A stretch of 64,000 nucleotides of DNA from assembly GCF_003060885.1 (NCBI RefSeq), contig NZ_QAIG01000008.1, forward strand, positions 444,544 through 508,543, written 5' to 3'. Below the pieces are notes generated by a model. It was not told the DNA's origin. It saw only the letters and a list, made by a program, of their open reading frames with translations, and made no database searches. Positions 55,398 to 63,971 of the stretch are shown piece by piece. Source of the stretch: Pseudomonas sp. HMWF032 (GTDB lineage: Bacteria > Pseudomonadota > Gammaproteobacteria > Pseudomonadales > Pseudomonadaceae). The translations under genes were made by a program, and so were the position numbers. Position 1 is the stretch's first letter, and each line of letters starts with the position of its first letter.

Positions 55398-55681
55398 AGC
55401 TCACTCGTCGCCTGTTCAACATCTGTATGAGCACACCCGCCAAAGCAAGTGCAGCCACTGGCAATCCTGCGCTGTTCACCTCGCGTGCGCATTGCCGCTG
55501 ATCACTTATTCAGCGCCCGGTGGAGACCGAGAAAATATTGCGTCTGCCAAACCCGTCCCGGCGTCATCGACACAGCAGCAGCTAAACTGCAAGCAGAGGC
55601 CGACTGAGCGGAGCTCAGTGAACAAGCCCGCTGATGTGATTCAGCAACCTGTCAAACCTATGGACGAGTACATCAGGCTAA
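55398..55681. other. Methyltransferase-PBP divergent intergenic region
   Basis: 284 bases that should carry the promoters of both divergent genes. I see no repeat, operator or small gene I can support. The ribosome-binding site before the PBP start is weak. Confidence 0.4.
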
Positions 55682-58600
55682 ATGAATATGGGCGCATCAT
55701 GGCAACCCAGCATCACCCCACTACCGGCCAATCAGCAGCGACCGGCACCACGTAAACATCGCAGCGCATTAAAAATCACCCTCTGGCTGCTCGTGCTGGT
55801 TCTGATCATAGTCGCCGGTCTACTGCTCGCCGAAGAGCTGCGTACCTCACGCTATCAAGCCCAAGAAATCAGCCGTTACGCGCAAACCCTCAGCTACCGC
55901 GTCGAACCGGGCCCGAGCAATGCTATCGTCTACCCCAAAGAAGGCCCCTTCGACAAACGTCAAGGTTACACCTACCTGCCGTTGATGCTTGAGCGACTCA
56001 GCCAGCGCAACTTTATCGTGCAGCAACAGGCGCAGTTCTCCCCCGCCCTACTCGACTATGCCCAACGCGGCCTGTTCATCCCCTATCCGGAGAAGATTCA
56101 GAGCGGACTGAGCATCAGTGACTGTAGCGGTACGCCTTTCTATGAATTCCGCTACCCGCAACAGCGCTACCCGAGCTTCAACGCCATCCCGCCACTGGTA
56201 GCCAGCAGCCTGCTGTTTATCGAGAACCGCACGCTGCTTGACTCTGAACAGCCACTGGCCAACCCGGCCGTGGACTGGCCGCGCTTCTTCATGGCCGCCA
56301 TTTCTCAGGTCGGCAAGTTGCTGGACATGCAGGACCAGTCGGCAGGCGGTAGCACCCTGGCTACTCAGCTGGAGAAATACCGCCACTCACCGGACGGCTT
56401 GACTGTGTCCGCGACGGAAAAACTGCGACAAATGCTTTCCGCCAGCGTACGCGCCTACCAGAGTGGCCCGCAGACCATGGCTGCGCGCGAGAATATCGTT
56501 CGCGACTACCTCAACAGCGTGCCGCTGTCTGCAGCGCCTGGGCATGGCGAAGTTCATGGTCTGGCCGATGGCCTGCGCATCTGGTTCGGCGCGGACTTCG
56601 CCCAGGTCAACCGGCTGCTCGACCCCGCACAGTCAGCGGATGCCAGCCTGGCCGAACGTGGCCTCGCCCTGCGTCAGGTGCTGGCCCTCATGATTGCCCA
56701 GCGCCGCCCGTCTTATTACCTGGCCCAAGGCCGCCATGACCTGGCCGAACTGACTAACAGCCATATCCGCCTGCTGGCCGGCGGCGGCCTCATCGACATC
56801 GCACTGCGCGACGCCGCCCTGCAGCAGACACTCAGCTACCGCGACTGGGCTCTTGAGCCGAACCTGCAGACGGTGGACAGCAACAAGGGCATCAGCGTTT
56901 CGCGGGCGCGGCTCTCGACCATGCTCAACATGCCACTGTACGACCTCGACCGCCTTGATCTGAGCGCGACCAGCACCCTCAACAATGACCTGCAACAGGC
57001 CGTCAGCCAGTACCTTCAGCAGTTGGCCGAGCCCACCTTTGCCGGCCAGATCGGCCTGTTTGGCGAACGCCTGCTCTCACCGGAAAAAACCGCTGATGTG
57101 CGCTACAGCTTCACCCTGTTCGAGCGCACAGAAAATGGCAGCATGGTACGGGTACAGACCGACAGCACCGACCAGCCGTTCGACATCAACGAGGGCAGCA
57201 AGCTGGAACTGGGCTCCACTGCCAAGCTCAGGGTGCTGGCCACCTATCTGGAAATCATCGCCGAACTGCACCAGCGTCACGCGGGGCAAAGCGCCAATCA
57301 ACTGCGCGCCGTCAATGCCCGAGATAACCTGACTCGCTGGGCAATTGATTACCTGCTCAGCACGCCCAACGCTAGCCTGGCGGGCATGCTGAACGCCGCC
57401 ATGGAACGTAAATACTCGGCCAGTCCAGGCGAGCGCTTCTTCACTGGCGGCGGCATCCACACCTTCAACAACTTCCGGCGCGAAGATAACCAACGCATTG
57501 CCAACATGCGCGAAGCCCTACGCGAATCGCTTAACCTACCGTTTATCCGCCTGATGCGCGACCTGGTGCGTTACAGCACTTACCAGGGCCCGAACAACAG
57601 CGCTGAACTGCTTAAGGACGACAAAGATCCCCGCCGTCAGGTTTATCTACGCGACTTTGCCGATCGGGAAGGCACCTCATTCCTGCAGCGTTTCTGGCGC
57701 AAGTATCAGGGGCAACCGGAACAGCAGCGCCTGGACACGTTCCTCAATGGCCTGCGCCACACCTCAGTACGCCTCGCGGCTGTACACCGCTACCTGCAAC
57801 CTACTGCTGATGAAGCCAGCTTTGCCGCCTTTCTGCGCAAATATCTGCCACAGGAAACGCTCAGCGATAAGCGAATTAACGAGCTGTACCGAAGTTACGG
57901 GCCAGGCGCCTATAGCCTGCCCGATCAAGGCTATATCGCTCGCGTTCACCCTCTGGAGCTCTGGTTGCTGGGGTATCTGATCGAACAACCGCAGGCGCGC
58001 TTCAGCGATGCCGTCGCTGCCAGCCAGAATGAACGTCAGGAGGTCTATGGCTGGCTATTCCGCAGCCGCCACAAAAGCGCCCGCGATAGCCGTATCCGCA
58101 TCATGCTGGAGGTCGAGGCCTTTCTCGATATTCATCGCCGCTGGCAGAACCTGGGGTACCCCTTCGCCCACCTGGTGCCCTCACTGGCCACTGCGATTGG
58201 CAGCTCAGGTGACCGTCCAGCAGCACTGGCCGAGTTGATGGGGATCATTCAGAACGACGGTATCCGCCAGACCACAGCCCGTATCGACAGCCTGCATTTT
58301 GCTGCGGATACACCCTACGACACCCTTGTGGTGCGAGACCACAGCGCAGGAAAACGCGTCATGGCACCCGAGGTGGCCGCAGCACTGCGCAACGCTCTAG
58401 CCGATGTGGTTGAGGCCGGCACTGCGCGGCGCTTACTTGGCAGCTTCATCCAGGCTGACGGACAACCGCTCAAAGTCGGCGGCAAAACCGGCACTGGAGA
58501 TAATCGCATCGAAACCGTCGGCGCCGGTGGCCGGGTCCTCAGTTCACGCGCGATGAACCGCACCGCCACATTCGTCTTCTATTTAGGAGACAACCATTAC

Positions 58601-58777
58601 GGCACCCTTACCGCCTTCGTTCCCGGGCAAGCAGCAGAAAACTTCCGCTTCACTTCAGCACTCCCCGTGCAGGTACTCAAAGGCATGGCGCCTATCCTGC
58701 AACCTTATTTGCAGCCTGGTACCCGCAGCCTGTGCCATATGACAGGCAGTGAACAGGCCGCCTCAGGTGCAAATTAA
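55682..58777 (+). CDS. Atypical class A penicillin-binding protein (GT51 + transpeptidase)
   Basis: A 1031-residue bitopic membrane protein: short cytoplasmic tail, membrane segment about 30-50, then periplasm. The GT51 domain is divergent: the family EDxxFxxHxG is ENRTLLD (Glu181 kept) and GGSTxxQQ is GGSTLATQL (222-230). Transpeptidase motifs are complete: SxxK as Ser512-Thr-Ala-Lys515, SxN as Ser616-Leu-Asn618, KTGT at 935-938. SxN and KTG are about 317 residues apart, unusually far, with a helical insertion at roughly 625-840. Probably a peptidoglycan synthase for a special condition. Start could also be the ATG two codons on. Confidence 0.82.
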   Translation: MNMGASWQPSITPLPANQQRPAPRKHRSALKITLWLLVLVLIIVAGLLLAEELRTSRYQAQEISRYAQTLSYRVEPGPSNAIVYPKEGPFDKRQGYTYLPLMLERLSQRNFIVQQQAQFSPALLDYAQRGLFIPYPEKIQSGLSISDCSGTPFYEFRYPQQRYPSFNAIPPLVASSLLFIENRTLLDSEQPLANPAVDWPRFFMAAISQVGKLLDMQDQSAGGSTLATQLEKYRHSPDGLTVSATEKLRQMLSASVRAYQSGPQTMAARENIVRDYLNSVPLSAAPGHGEVHGLADGLRIWFGADFAQVNRLLDPAQSADASLAERGLALRQVLALMIAQRRPSYYLAQGRHDLAELTNSHIRLLAGGGLIDIALRDAALQQTLSYRDWALEPNLQTVDSNKGISVSRARLSTMLNMPLYDLDRLDLSATSTLNNDLQQAVSQYLQQLAEPTFAGQIGLFGERLLSPEKTADVRYSFTLFERTENGSMVRVQTDSTDQPFDINEGSKLELGSTAKLRVLATYLEIIAELHQRHAGQSANQLRAVNARDNLTRWAIDYLLSTPNASLAGMLNAAMERKYSASPGERFFTGGGIHTFNNFRREDNQRIANMREALRESLNLPFIRLMRDLVRYSTYQGPNNSAELLKDDKDPRRQVYLRDFADREGTSFLQRFWRKYQGQPEQQRLDTFLNGLRHTSVRLAAVHRYLQPTADEASFAAFLRKYLPQETLSDKRINELYRSYGPGAYSLPDQGYIARVHPLELWLLGYLIEQPQARFSDAVAASQNERQEVYGWLFRSRHKSARDSRIRIMLEVEAFLDIHRRWQNLGYPFAHLVPSLATAIGSSGDRPAALAELMGIIQNDGIRQTTARIDSLHFAADTPYDTLVVRDHSAGKRVMAPEVAAALRNALADVVEAGTARRLLGSFIQADGQPLKVGGKTGTGDNRIETVGAGGRVLSSRAMNRTATFVFYLGDNHYGTLTAFVPGQAAENFRFTSALPVQVLKGMAPILQPYLQPGTRSLCHMTGSEQAASGAN

Positions 58778-58783
58778 CGTGGG

Positions 58784-58822
58784 CCAATAAAAACGGGAGG
58801 CCAAGCCTCCCGTTTTTATTGG
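58784..58822. terminator. Strong bidirectional terminator between PBP and cheR
   Basis: A perfect 17-bp inverted repeat (CCAATAAAAACGGGAGG / CCTCCCGTTTTTATTGG) with a 5-base loop, GC-rich at the tip and T-rich at both outer arms, between convergent genes. Works for both strands. Confidence 0.92.
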
Positions 58823-58835
58823 CAAGTGCAGCGGA

Positions 58836-59660
58836 TCACTTCGCTTTGTAGATGATCCCCGGGCTGCACTGCACCATCTGATAATGATTAGGCAGACCAT
58901 TGAGCGCCTCGGAAGCCCCGAGGAACAGATAACCACCCGGTTTCAACATGGCATGAATGCGCGTGAGGATGTCTTTCTTCACTTCCGCAGAAAAGTAGAT
59001 CAATACGTTTCGGCAGAACACCACATCGAACTTACCCAGGCTGGCATAACTGTCCAGAAGGTTCAGCGGGCGAAACTCAATGCGACTGCGAATGGCCGGT
59101 TTGACCACCCAGCGCCCCGGCCCCTTGGGGTCGAAATAGCGCTGCAGACGCTCCGGTGAAAGCCCACGCCCCATCGCCAAGCTGTCGTACTCACCCGATT
59201 TACAGTTGATCAACATGGACGGCGACAGGTCAGTCGCAACAATCTGCACTCCGGCCTTGAGTTGGCCAAGATTGGTTTTTTCGAATTCATCAATGGTCAT
59301 TGATAATGAGTAGGGCTCCTGCCCCGAAGAGCAGGCCGCCGACCAAATACGCAAACGCTGCCCCGGGCTAGCCTTGATCAACTCCGGCAGAACACGGCTT
59401 TTCAGCACCTCAAAAGGGTATGTGTCGCGAAACCAAAGGGTCTCATTGGTAGTCATGGCATCAACAACCTGCTCACGCAGACCACTGCGCGGCTGGCTTT
59501 GCATACGCTGCACCAGTTCACCCAGAGTTTTGATGTCATTCTGTTCCATCAGTTTGTTCAGTCGACTGGAAACCAGATACTGCTTATTGCTACCCAGCAG
59601 GATGCCGCAGGCTTTTTCCAGGAAGGTCCGGAACTGCTCGAAATCCAAATTACCTGTAGA
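58836..59660 (-). CDS. cheR: Chemotaxis protein methyltransferase CheR
   Basis: Methylates glutamates of chemoreceptors with SAM, driving adaptation. The 274-residue form starts at the GTG 59658-59660 (STGNLDFEQFRTFLEKACG), preceded by GAGG at good spacing and matching the remembered pseudomonad length; an ATG at 59693 would add 11 residues. The N-terminal helical domain is followed by the SAM domain (RIWSAACSSGQEPYSLSM, then FDVVFCRNVLIYF). It follows cheV on the same strand after a 47-base gap. Confidence 0.94.
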   Translation of the reverse strand, partial: STGNLDFEQFRTFLEKACGILLGSNKQYLVSSRLNKLMEQNDIKTLGELVQRMQSQPRSGLREQVVDAMTTNETLWFRDTYPFEVLKSRVLPELIKASPGQRLRIWSAACSSGQEPYSLSMTIDEFEKTNLGQLKAGVQIVATDLSPSMLINCKSGEYDSLAMGRGLSPERLQRYFDPKGPGRWVVKPAIRSRIEFRPLNLLDSYASLGKFDVVFCRNVLIYFSAEVKKDILTRIHAMLKPGGYLFLGASEALNGLPNHYQMVQCSPGIIYKAK

Positions 59661-59707
59661 CACTCGCGAAGCCTCGACGAACAAATTTTCCACTGAGGGC
59701 CGAGCCC

Positions 59708-60640
59708 TCAGTCCCCTGCCGCTATATTGATGCGGTCAGCTACCCGTGCAGCCAGGTCATCCGGCCGAAACTTGGCGAGGAAATCATCCGCGCCCACCTT
59801 CTTGACCATGGCCTGATTAAAAACACCAGAAAGCGAAGTATGCAGGATGATGTGCAGTTTTTGCATTCGAGGGTCGGAACGAATCTCCGCCGTCAGGGTA
59901 TAACCGTCCATTTCGGGCATTTCGATGTCGGAAATCAGCATAAGGAATTCTTCTTCCGGCTTCTTGCCCTCCTCGACCATAGCCTTCAGATAATCCAACG
60001 CCTGACGACCATCGTTCAGCGCGACCACCTCCACGCCTACAGTTTCCAAACAACGCGTAACCTGCTTGCGCGCAACCGATGAGTCGTCGCAGGTCAGTAC
60101 CCGTTTACTCACTGCACGGGCCTGAGTACGCGCATCAAGAACACCTTCAGAAATCACCTCGGAGGTCGGCGCCACCTCTGCAAGAATTTTTTCGACGTCA
60201 ATGATTTCAACCATCTTGTCGTCCAGGTGCGTCACTGCCGTCAAATAGTGATCGCGACCAGTACCCTTGGGTGGCGGATGAATCGACTCCCAGTTCATGT
60301 TGACAATGCGCTCGACGGAATGCACCAGAAAACCCTGAACCTTGGTGTTGTATTCAGTGATGATCACGAAACTGTTATCGATATTGGACAACGGCATGTT
60401 GCCTGTGGCCATGGACAAATCGAGAATCGGGATGGTGCCGCCACGGATATTGGCCACCCCGCGAACAACCGGGCTGGATTTGGGCATGATGGTGAGTTTG
60501 GGGCACTGAAGCACCTCTTTCACCTTGAACACGTTGATGCCATACAACTGATTGCTGTTAAGACGAAACAGCAGCAATTCCAAACGATTCTGGCCAACCA
60601 ACTGAGTTCGCTGGTTAACCGAGTCCATCACACCGGCCAT
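59708..60640 (-). CDS. cheV: Chemotaxis coupling protein CheV
   Basis: A CheW-like coupling domain (about residues 10-155) fused to a response-regulator receiver domain (about 178-310), linking receptors to CheA under phosphorylation control. In the receiver, Asp185-Asp186 (LTCDDSSVAR) and phosphoacceptor Asp238 (LISDIEMPEMDGYT) are present, with a late Lys in FLAKF. The ATG 60638-60640 has AAGGAG seven bases upstream and gives 310 residues. Divergent from flgA. Confidence 0.94.
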   Translation of the reverse strand: MAGVMDSVNQRTQLVGQNRLELLLFRLNSNQLYGINVFKVKEVLQCPKLTIMPKSSPVVRGVANIRGGTIPILDLSMATGNMPLSNIDNSFVIITEYNTKVQGFLVHSVERIVNMNWESIHPPPKGTGRDHYLTAVTHLDDKMVEIIDVEKILAEVAPTSEVISEGVLDARTQARAVSKRVLTCDDSSVARKQVTRCLETVGVEVVALNDGRQALDYLKAMVEEGKKPEEEFLMLISDIEMPEMDGYTLTAEIRSDPRMQKLHIILHTSLSGVFNQAMVKKVGADDFLAKFRPDDLAARVADRINIAAGD

Positions 60641-60687
60641 ACCCAAACTCCTTATTTGAGTAACAGATTACTGTCAGCTTAGCAGGC

Positions 60688-60702
60688 GGCACGCAGCTTG
60701 CT
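60688..60702 (+). promoter_or_regulatory. Sigma-54-type promoter at flgA
   Basis: GGCACGCAGCTTGCT has the -24 GG and -12 GC of RpoN promoters exactly 10 bases apart (consensus TGGCACG-N4-TTGCW). Pseudomonad flagellar genes are driven by RpoN with FleQ, which fits. The predicted start of transcription falls about one to three bases before the annotated flgA ATG. Confidence 0.65.
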
Positions 60703-60714
60703 ATCTAACCCACT

Positions 60715-61473
60715 ATGAAAACCAAAACGACAACGAATCGACGCTCATCATCGAGATTCTGCCACTGGCTGGCAGTTTTACCCGCTTTGATGGCACTCGG
60801 CTATAGCAACGTAACACCAGCAGAGGCGACTCACGCCGAAGAACTTATCGGCGCCGGCAACGCTTTTCTTGAGCAAGCCGTGGATGATTATTTAGAGCGT
60901 AGCAACATCACTGCACGTCACCAGATACAAATAAACCAACTCGACCCTCGCCTGCGCTTACCGCTGTGTGGCACACCCTTGATGACGACCCTCGAGAGCC
61001 CAGCACAGCCTGTCGGTCGCGTGACACTGCGGATTCGCTGTGAAAGTAATGCGCCATGGACAGTATTTATTCCTGGCCAGGTGCGTTTATTTCGTGAGGT
61101 AGTAGTTGCCAGCCGCCCACTCAAACGAGACGGTCTGATAACAGAAATGGATGTCGGCCTGGCGGAAAGAGATGTCGGCTTACTGAACCAGGGTTACCTG
61201 ACGGAAAAACATCAGGTTGTTGGCAAAAAATTGACGCGCGCTGCAATTATCGACCAAGTCATAACCCCTACCCAGCTTCAATTGGCAGAAGCCGTTCGTA
61301 AGGGTGATCACGTGGTCATCAGTGCCAAGAGCGGGATAATCAGTGTCCGCATGCCCGGAGAGGCGCTATCATCAGGGTCAGTAGGCAAGCAAATCAGCGT
61401 GCGCAACATCAAATCAAACCGGGTAGTACGAGCACGAGTAACCGCTCCAGGCCAAGTTGAAGTCCCAATGTAG
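60715..61473 (+). CDS. flgA: Flagellar P-ring assembly chaperone FlgA
   Basis: Periplasmic chaperone for assembly of the flagellar P ring (FlgI). The protein has 252 residues. A long basic N-terminus and hydrophobic LAVLPALMALGYS form a signal peptide ending near PAEA; the mature part has LRLPLCGTPL and the C-terminal SAF-like domain (RPLKRDGLITEMDV, ISVRNIKSNRVVRARV). No ribosome-binding site is visible before the ATG. It is divergent from cheV by 74 bases, the conserved pseudomonad arrangement. Confidence 0.92.
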   Translation: MKTKTTTNRRSSSRFCHWLAVLPALMALGYSNVTPAEATHAEELIGAGNAFLEQAVDDYLERSNITARHQIQINQLDPRLRLPLCGTPLMTTLESPAQPVGRVTLRIRCESNAPWTVFIPGQVRLFREVVVASRPLKRDGLITEMDVGLAERDVGLLNQGYLTEKHQVVGKKLTRAAIIDQVITPTQLQLAEAVRKGDHVVISAKSGIISVRMPGEALSSGSVGKQISVRNIKSNRVVRARVTAPGQVEVPM

Positions 61474-61561
61474 GCATGAATTTTGATTGACTTAGCGGAT
61501 AACTCACGCTGGCGATTGTTCTCAGTGTGTTTAGACTGTCAATAAACGCAACACTCAGCCC

Positions 61562-61588
61562 TAAAGTTTTCGCTATCAAGGCCGACAA
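61562..61588 (+). promoter_or_regulatory. FliA (sigma-28) promoter of flgM
   Basis: TAAAGTTT, an exact 11-base spacer, then GCCGACAA: a near-perfect match to the flagellar sigma-28 consensus (TAAAGTTT-N11-GCCGATAA). It lies 39 bases before the flgM start. FlgM is the anti-sigma factor of FliA, so this gives negative feedback. Confidence 0.92.
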
Positions 61589-61627
61589 GCTAGGCAAGCG
61601 TCCAAACACTGTTCGAGGTTCTGCATC

Positions 61628-61972
61628 ATGGTCATCGACATCAACCGGCTTAACAATGCCGCAACGCCAGCCAGTTCGGGGCGTGCAGGCAGTGCCCAGG
61701 CAGGTGGCCAGAGCGCAGTCACAAGCAATCAGCCCACTGGCAATATGCCCACACCTACCGAGCAATCCCAGCAGGCGGGCAAAGGCGGAGAATCTGTGCA
61801 GCTGAGTCGCGAGGCTCAACAACTTCAGAAAGCCAGTGAAAAGTTGCGCGACCAACCTAGCGTCAACAAAGAGCGCGTTGCGCAACTCAAACAAGCTATC
61901 GAGAGCGGCAGTTACCAGGTCGACAGCCAGCGTGTTGCCAGTAAATTGCTAAATTTCGAATCCCAGCGCTAG
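61628..61972 (+). CDS. flgM: Anti-sigma-28 factor FlgM
   Basis: Binds FliA until it is exported through the completed hook, timing late flagellar genes. The protein has 114 residues: a disordered, Gln/Ser/Gly-rich N-terminal part that allows export, and a C-terminal FliA-binding region ([17 protein letters not shown], then [20 protein letters not shown] and VASKLLNFE) that matches the family well. It has its own sigma-28 promoter. Confidence 0.95.
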   Translation: MVIDINRLNNAATPASSGRAGSAQAGGQSAVTSNQPTGNMPTPTEQSQQAGKGGESVQLSREAQQLQKASEKLRDQPSVNKERVAQLKQAIESGSYQVDSQRVASKLLNFESQR

Positions 61973-62007
61973 TCAAAGGGCTGCGCTTGGGGCTGTTGGT
62001 CGCCCAA

Positions 62008-62040
62008 CGGAAGTTTCATGTCTCAGTACTGAAACTGCCG
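62008..62040 (+). other. Hairpin between flgM and flgN
   Basis: Inverted repeat AGTTTCA (62012-62018) / TGAAACT (62030-62036), extended by CGG/CCG with one mismatch, in the 87-base flgM-flgN gap. There is no T-run after it, so it is not a normal terminator. It may set the flgM:flgN mRNA ratio (inference). Confidence 0.45.
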
Positions 62041-62059
62041 TTCCCCAAAAGAGCCCGCA

Positions 62060-62527
62060 ATGCACGACACCAAACTGCTTGAATTGTTTAACCATGACAT
62101 CGGCATCGCAGAGCAACTGCTTGAACTCATCAATAAAGAGTTTCAAGCACTCAGTGATCGCGATCTCCCATACCTGCAGGCCTTGCTAAGCGAGAAATTG
62201 CCGCTGCTGGGTCAGCTTGATCAACACGGTCAGGAGCGCAGCCAACTTCTCACTGACCTTGGTCTTTCGGCAGACCGCGAAGGCCTGCACACACTCGCCA
62301 GAAGCTCTGATCACGCCCAAGCATTGCTTGAACACAGTGAGCAGCTCAGCACTCTGCTTGAGCGTTGCCAGGCAGCTAATCTGCGCAACGGCAGATTAAT
62401 CCGCTCCAGCCAGGCGTCAGCCAATAGCATGCTTGGCATTCTGCGTGGCAACGAAACTCCAAGCCTCTATGACAGCCGTGGCAGTGCCGCTAGAATCGGC
62501 CAGCAGCGCCCGCTCAGCCAGGCCTGA
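62060..62527 (+). CDS. flgN: Flagellar export chaperone FlgN
   Basis: Cytoplasmic chaperone for the hook-filament junction proteins FlgK and FlgL. The protein has 155 residues and is almost wholly helical with heptad patterns (LLELFNHDIGIAEQLLELINKEFQAL), as expected for FlgN. It lies between flgM and flgZ, the conserved order. Confidence 0.92.
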   Translation: MHDTKLLELFNHDIGIAEQLLELINKEFQALSDRDLPYLQALLSEKLPLLGQLDQHGQERSQLLTDLGLSADREGLHTLARSSDHAQALLEHSEQLSTLLERCQAANLRNGRLIRSSQASANSMLGILRGNETPSLYDSRGSAARIGQQRPLSQA

Positions 62528-62607
62528 ATTTTCCATAAGGCACAGGGACATGCTGTCATATAGCCAGTATTCTAGTGCCATCGCATTTGCCCGGAGTGTA
62601 ATGGACC

Positions 62608-63357
62608 GTGTCCAGTCCTTTTAATCAGGAAGATGGCCCTCAACCCCCCAAGGTGCTTAAGACGCCTGTGGAAATTGTTGCCAACCTGCGCCAGCTGCAA
62701 CAGAACCACGATCCACTGATCATAACGTTTGACGAGCGAAAACAACGTTTTCAGAGCTATGTCATTGCAGTTGACCGCGACAAGAACCTCGTCATTCTTG
62801 ACGAGTTGATGCCCAACGATGGTGAGCGCTACCTGCAGAATGGTGAAACCTTCCACGTCGAAGCCTTTCACGAAGGCGTGCGTGTAGCATGGACATGCGA
62901 GCAAACCCTACGTTTCAGTGAATACGAGGGCTCACGCTGCTACCTGAGCCAAATACCGCTTGAAATCACTTACCATCAACGCCGCAGCGCTTTCCGTGCA
63001 CCACTTAAACAAAGTGAGCTGATCAAAGTTGAACTGGGCGGCGACAAGCTGAGTACCACCGTATCAGGCTTACTTCTGGACATCTCAGCAACCGGATGCA
63101 AACTGCGCTTCCCCGGAGATATCACCAATAGCCTGCAAGCCGGTCAGGTTTATGAGCGTTTTACCGCTCGCTTTCCTTTTGGCGCGATGACTACAGCGAT
63201 CGAGGTGCGCCACGTGCAGTATGACGACAAGCTGGATATCAGCTTTATCGGTGCACGGTTTCACAGGATCAATGGCCAAGAGCAGCGCTCGGTGGAGCGT
63301 TTCGTCTATCAACTTCAGCGTGAAGCTCGCCGCTTTGACAGCGACGGCTTGCTTTAG
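62608..63357 (+). CDS. flgZ: c-di-GMP flagellar brake protein, YcgR/FlgZ (PilZ)
   Basis: A 249-residue c-di-GMP effector that slows the flagellar motor. N-terminal YcgR domain (EIVANLRQLQQNHDPLIITF), C-terminal PilZ domain with the c-di-GMP motif RRSAFR (125-130) and DISATG (158-163), both intact. The start must be the GTG at 62608-62610: the frame is closed by a TAA three codons upstream, and no earlier start exists. It follows flgN, and its 3' end is two bases from a convergent gene. Confidence 0.93.
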   Translation: MSSPFNQEDGPQPPKVLKTPVEIVANLRQLQQNHDPLIITFDERKQRFQSYVIAVDRDKNLVILDELMPNDGERYLQNGETFHVEAFHEGVRVAWTCEQTLRFSEYEGSRCYLSQIPLEITYHQRRSAFRAPLKQSELIKVELGGDKLSTTVSGLLLDISATGCKLRFPGDITNSLQAGQVYERFTARFPFGAMTTAIEVRHVQYDDKLDISFIGARFHRINGQEQRSVERFVYQLQREARRFDSDGLL

Positions 63358-63359
63358 TA

Positions 63360-63971
63360 TCAGAGCAGGATATTCAGCACCGCCAGGCGCGACAGATCCT
63401 CGGGCCGATCCACATCCCACAACGCAGGCAGCAACGCCGGTGGCCAATCCAACTGCCGCAGGCGTTGCAGGGTCAGGTCGAACACCCGCTCAGTCCCCCA
63501 CGGCATGTCACTGAACAGCGTCGGCGCCATGCCACGCAAACCCAGCAGCACATAACCGCCATCCTCAGCCGGCCCGATCACCACCTTGTGCTCCTGCAAC
63601 GCACGACAAGCCGCCTGCAGGTATACGCCATCAAGGGCCGGGCAATCATTACCGATAAGAATCACCGCATCACTGTCCGCCAACCCCAATGTAGCGATAC
63701 GGCGCATGCGCTCCCCTAGATCCCCCACTGGCTGCTCGACCAGCGTCCATGCCTGGGCATCGGCCAGCGCCTGCAACTCGGCACTGGGCAGATCATCCAG
63801 CCAGAGAAAGCGCTCACTGAAACCACTGGCAGGCAACTGCAAGGCACGCTCCAGCAGGAGCTGCTGCAGATCGCAGGCACCCTGTGCACCCAGGGCCGGA
63901 ATCAGACGGGTCTTTACCCGCCCCGCCACCGGTACACGCGCCAGTAGATGCAAGGAAATCGAAAGGGTCAT
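63360..63971 (-). CDS. TIGR04282-type glycosyl/nucleotidyl transferase
   Basis: A 203-residue protein of the DUF2064 / TIGR04282 family (arsenosugar or rSAM/selenodomain-associated transferase 1), with a GT-A-like fold. Characteristic parts: LLARVPVAGRVKTRLIPALG, ILIGNDCPALDG and GPAEDGGYVLLGL. It overlaps the preceding gene at the window edge by four bases (ATGA). It commonly pairs with a TIGR04283 glycosyltransferase. Substrate unknown. Confidence 0.85.
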   Translation of the reverse strand: MTLSISLHLLARVPVAGRVKTRLIPALGAQGACDLQQLLLERALQLPASGFSERFLWLDDLPSAELQALADAQAWTLVEQPVGDLGERMRRIATLGLADSDAVILIGNDCPALDGVYLQAACRALQEHKVVIGPAEDGGYVLLGLRGMAPTLFSDMPWGTERVFDLTLQRLRQLDWPPALLPALWDVDRPEDLSRLAVLNILL

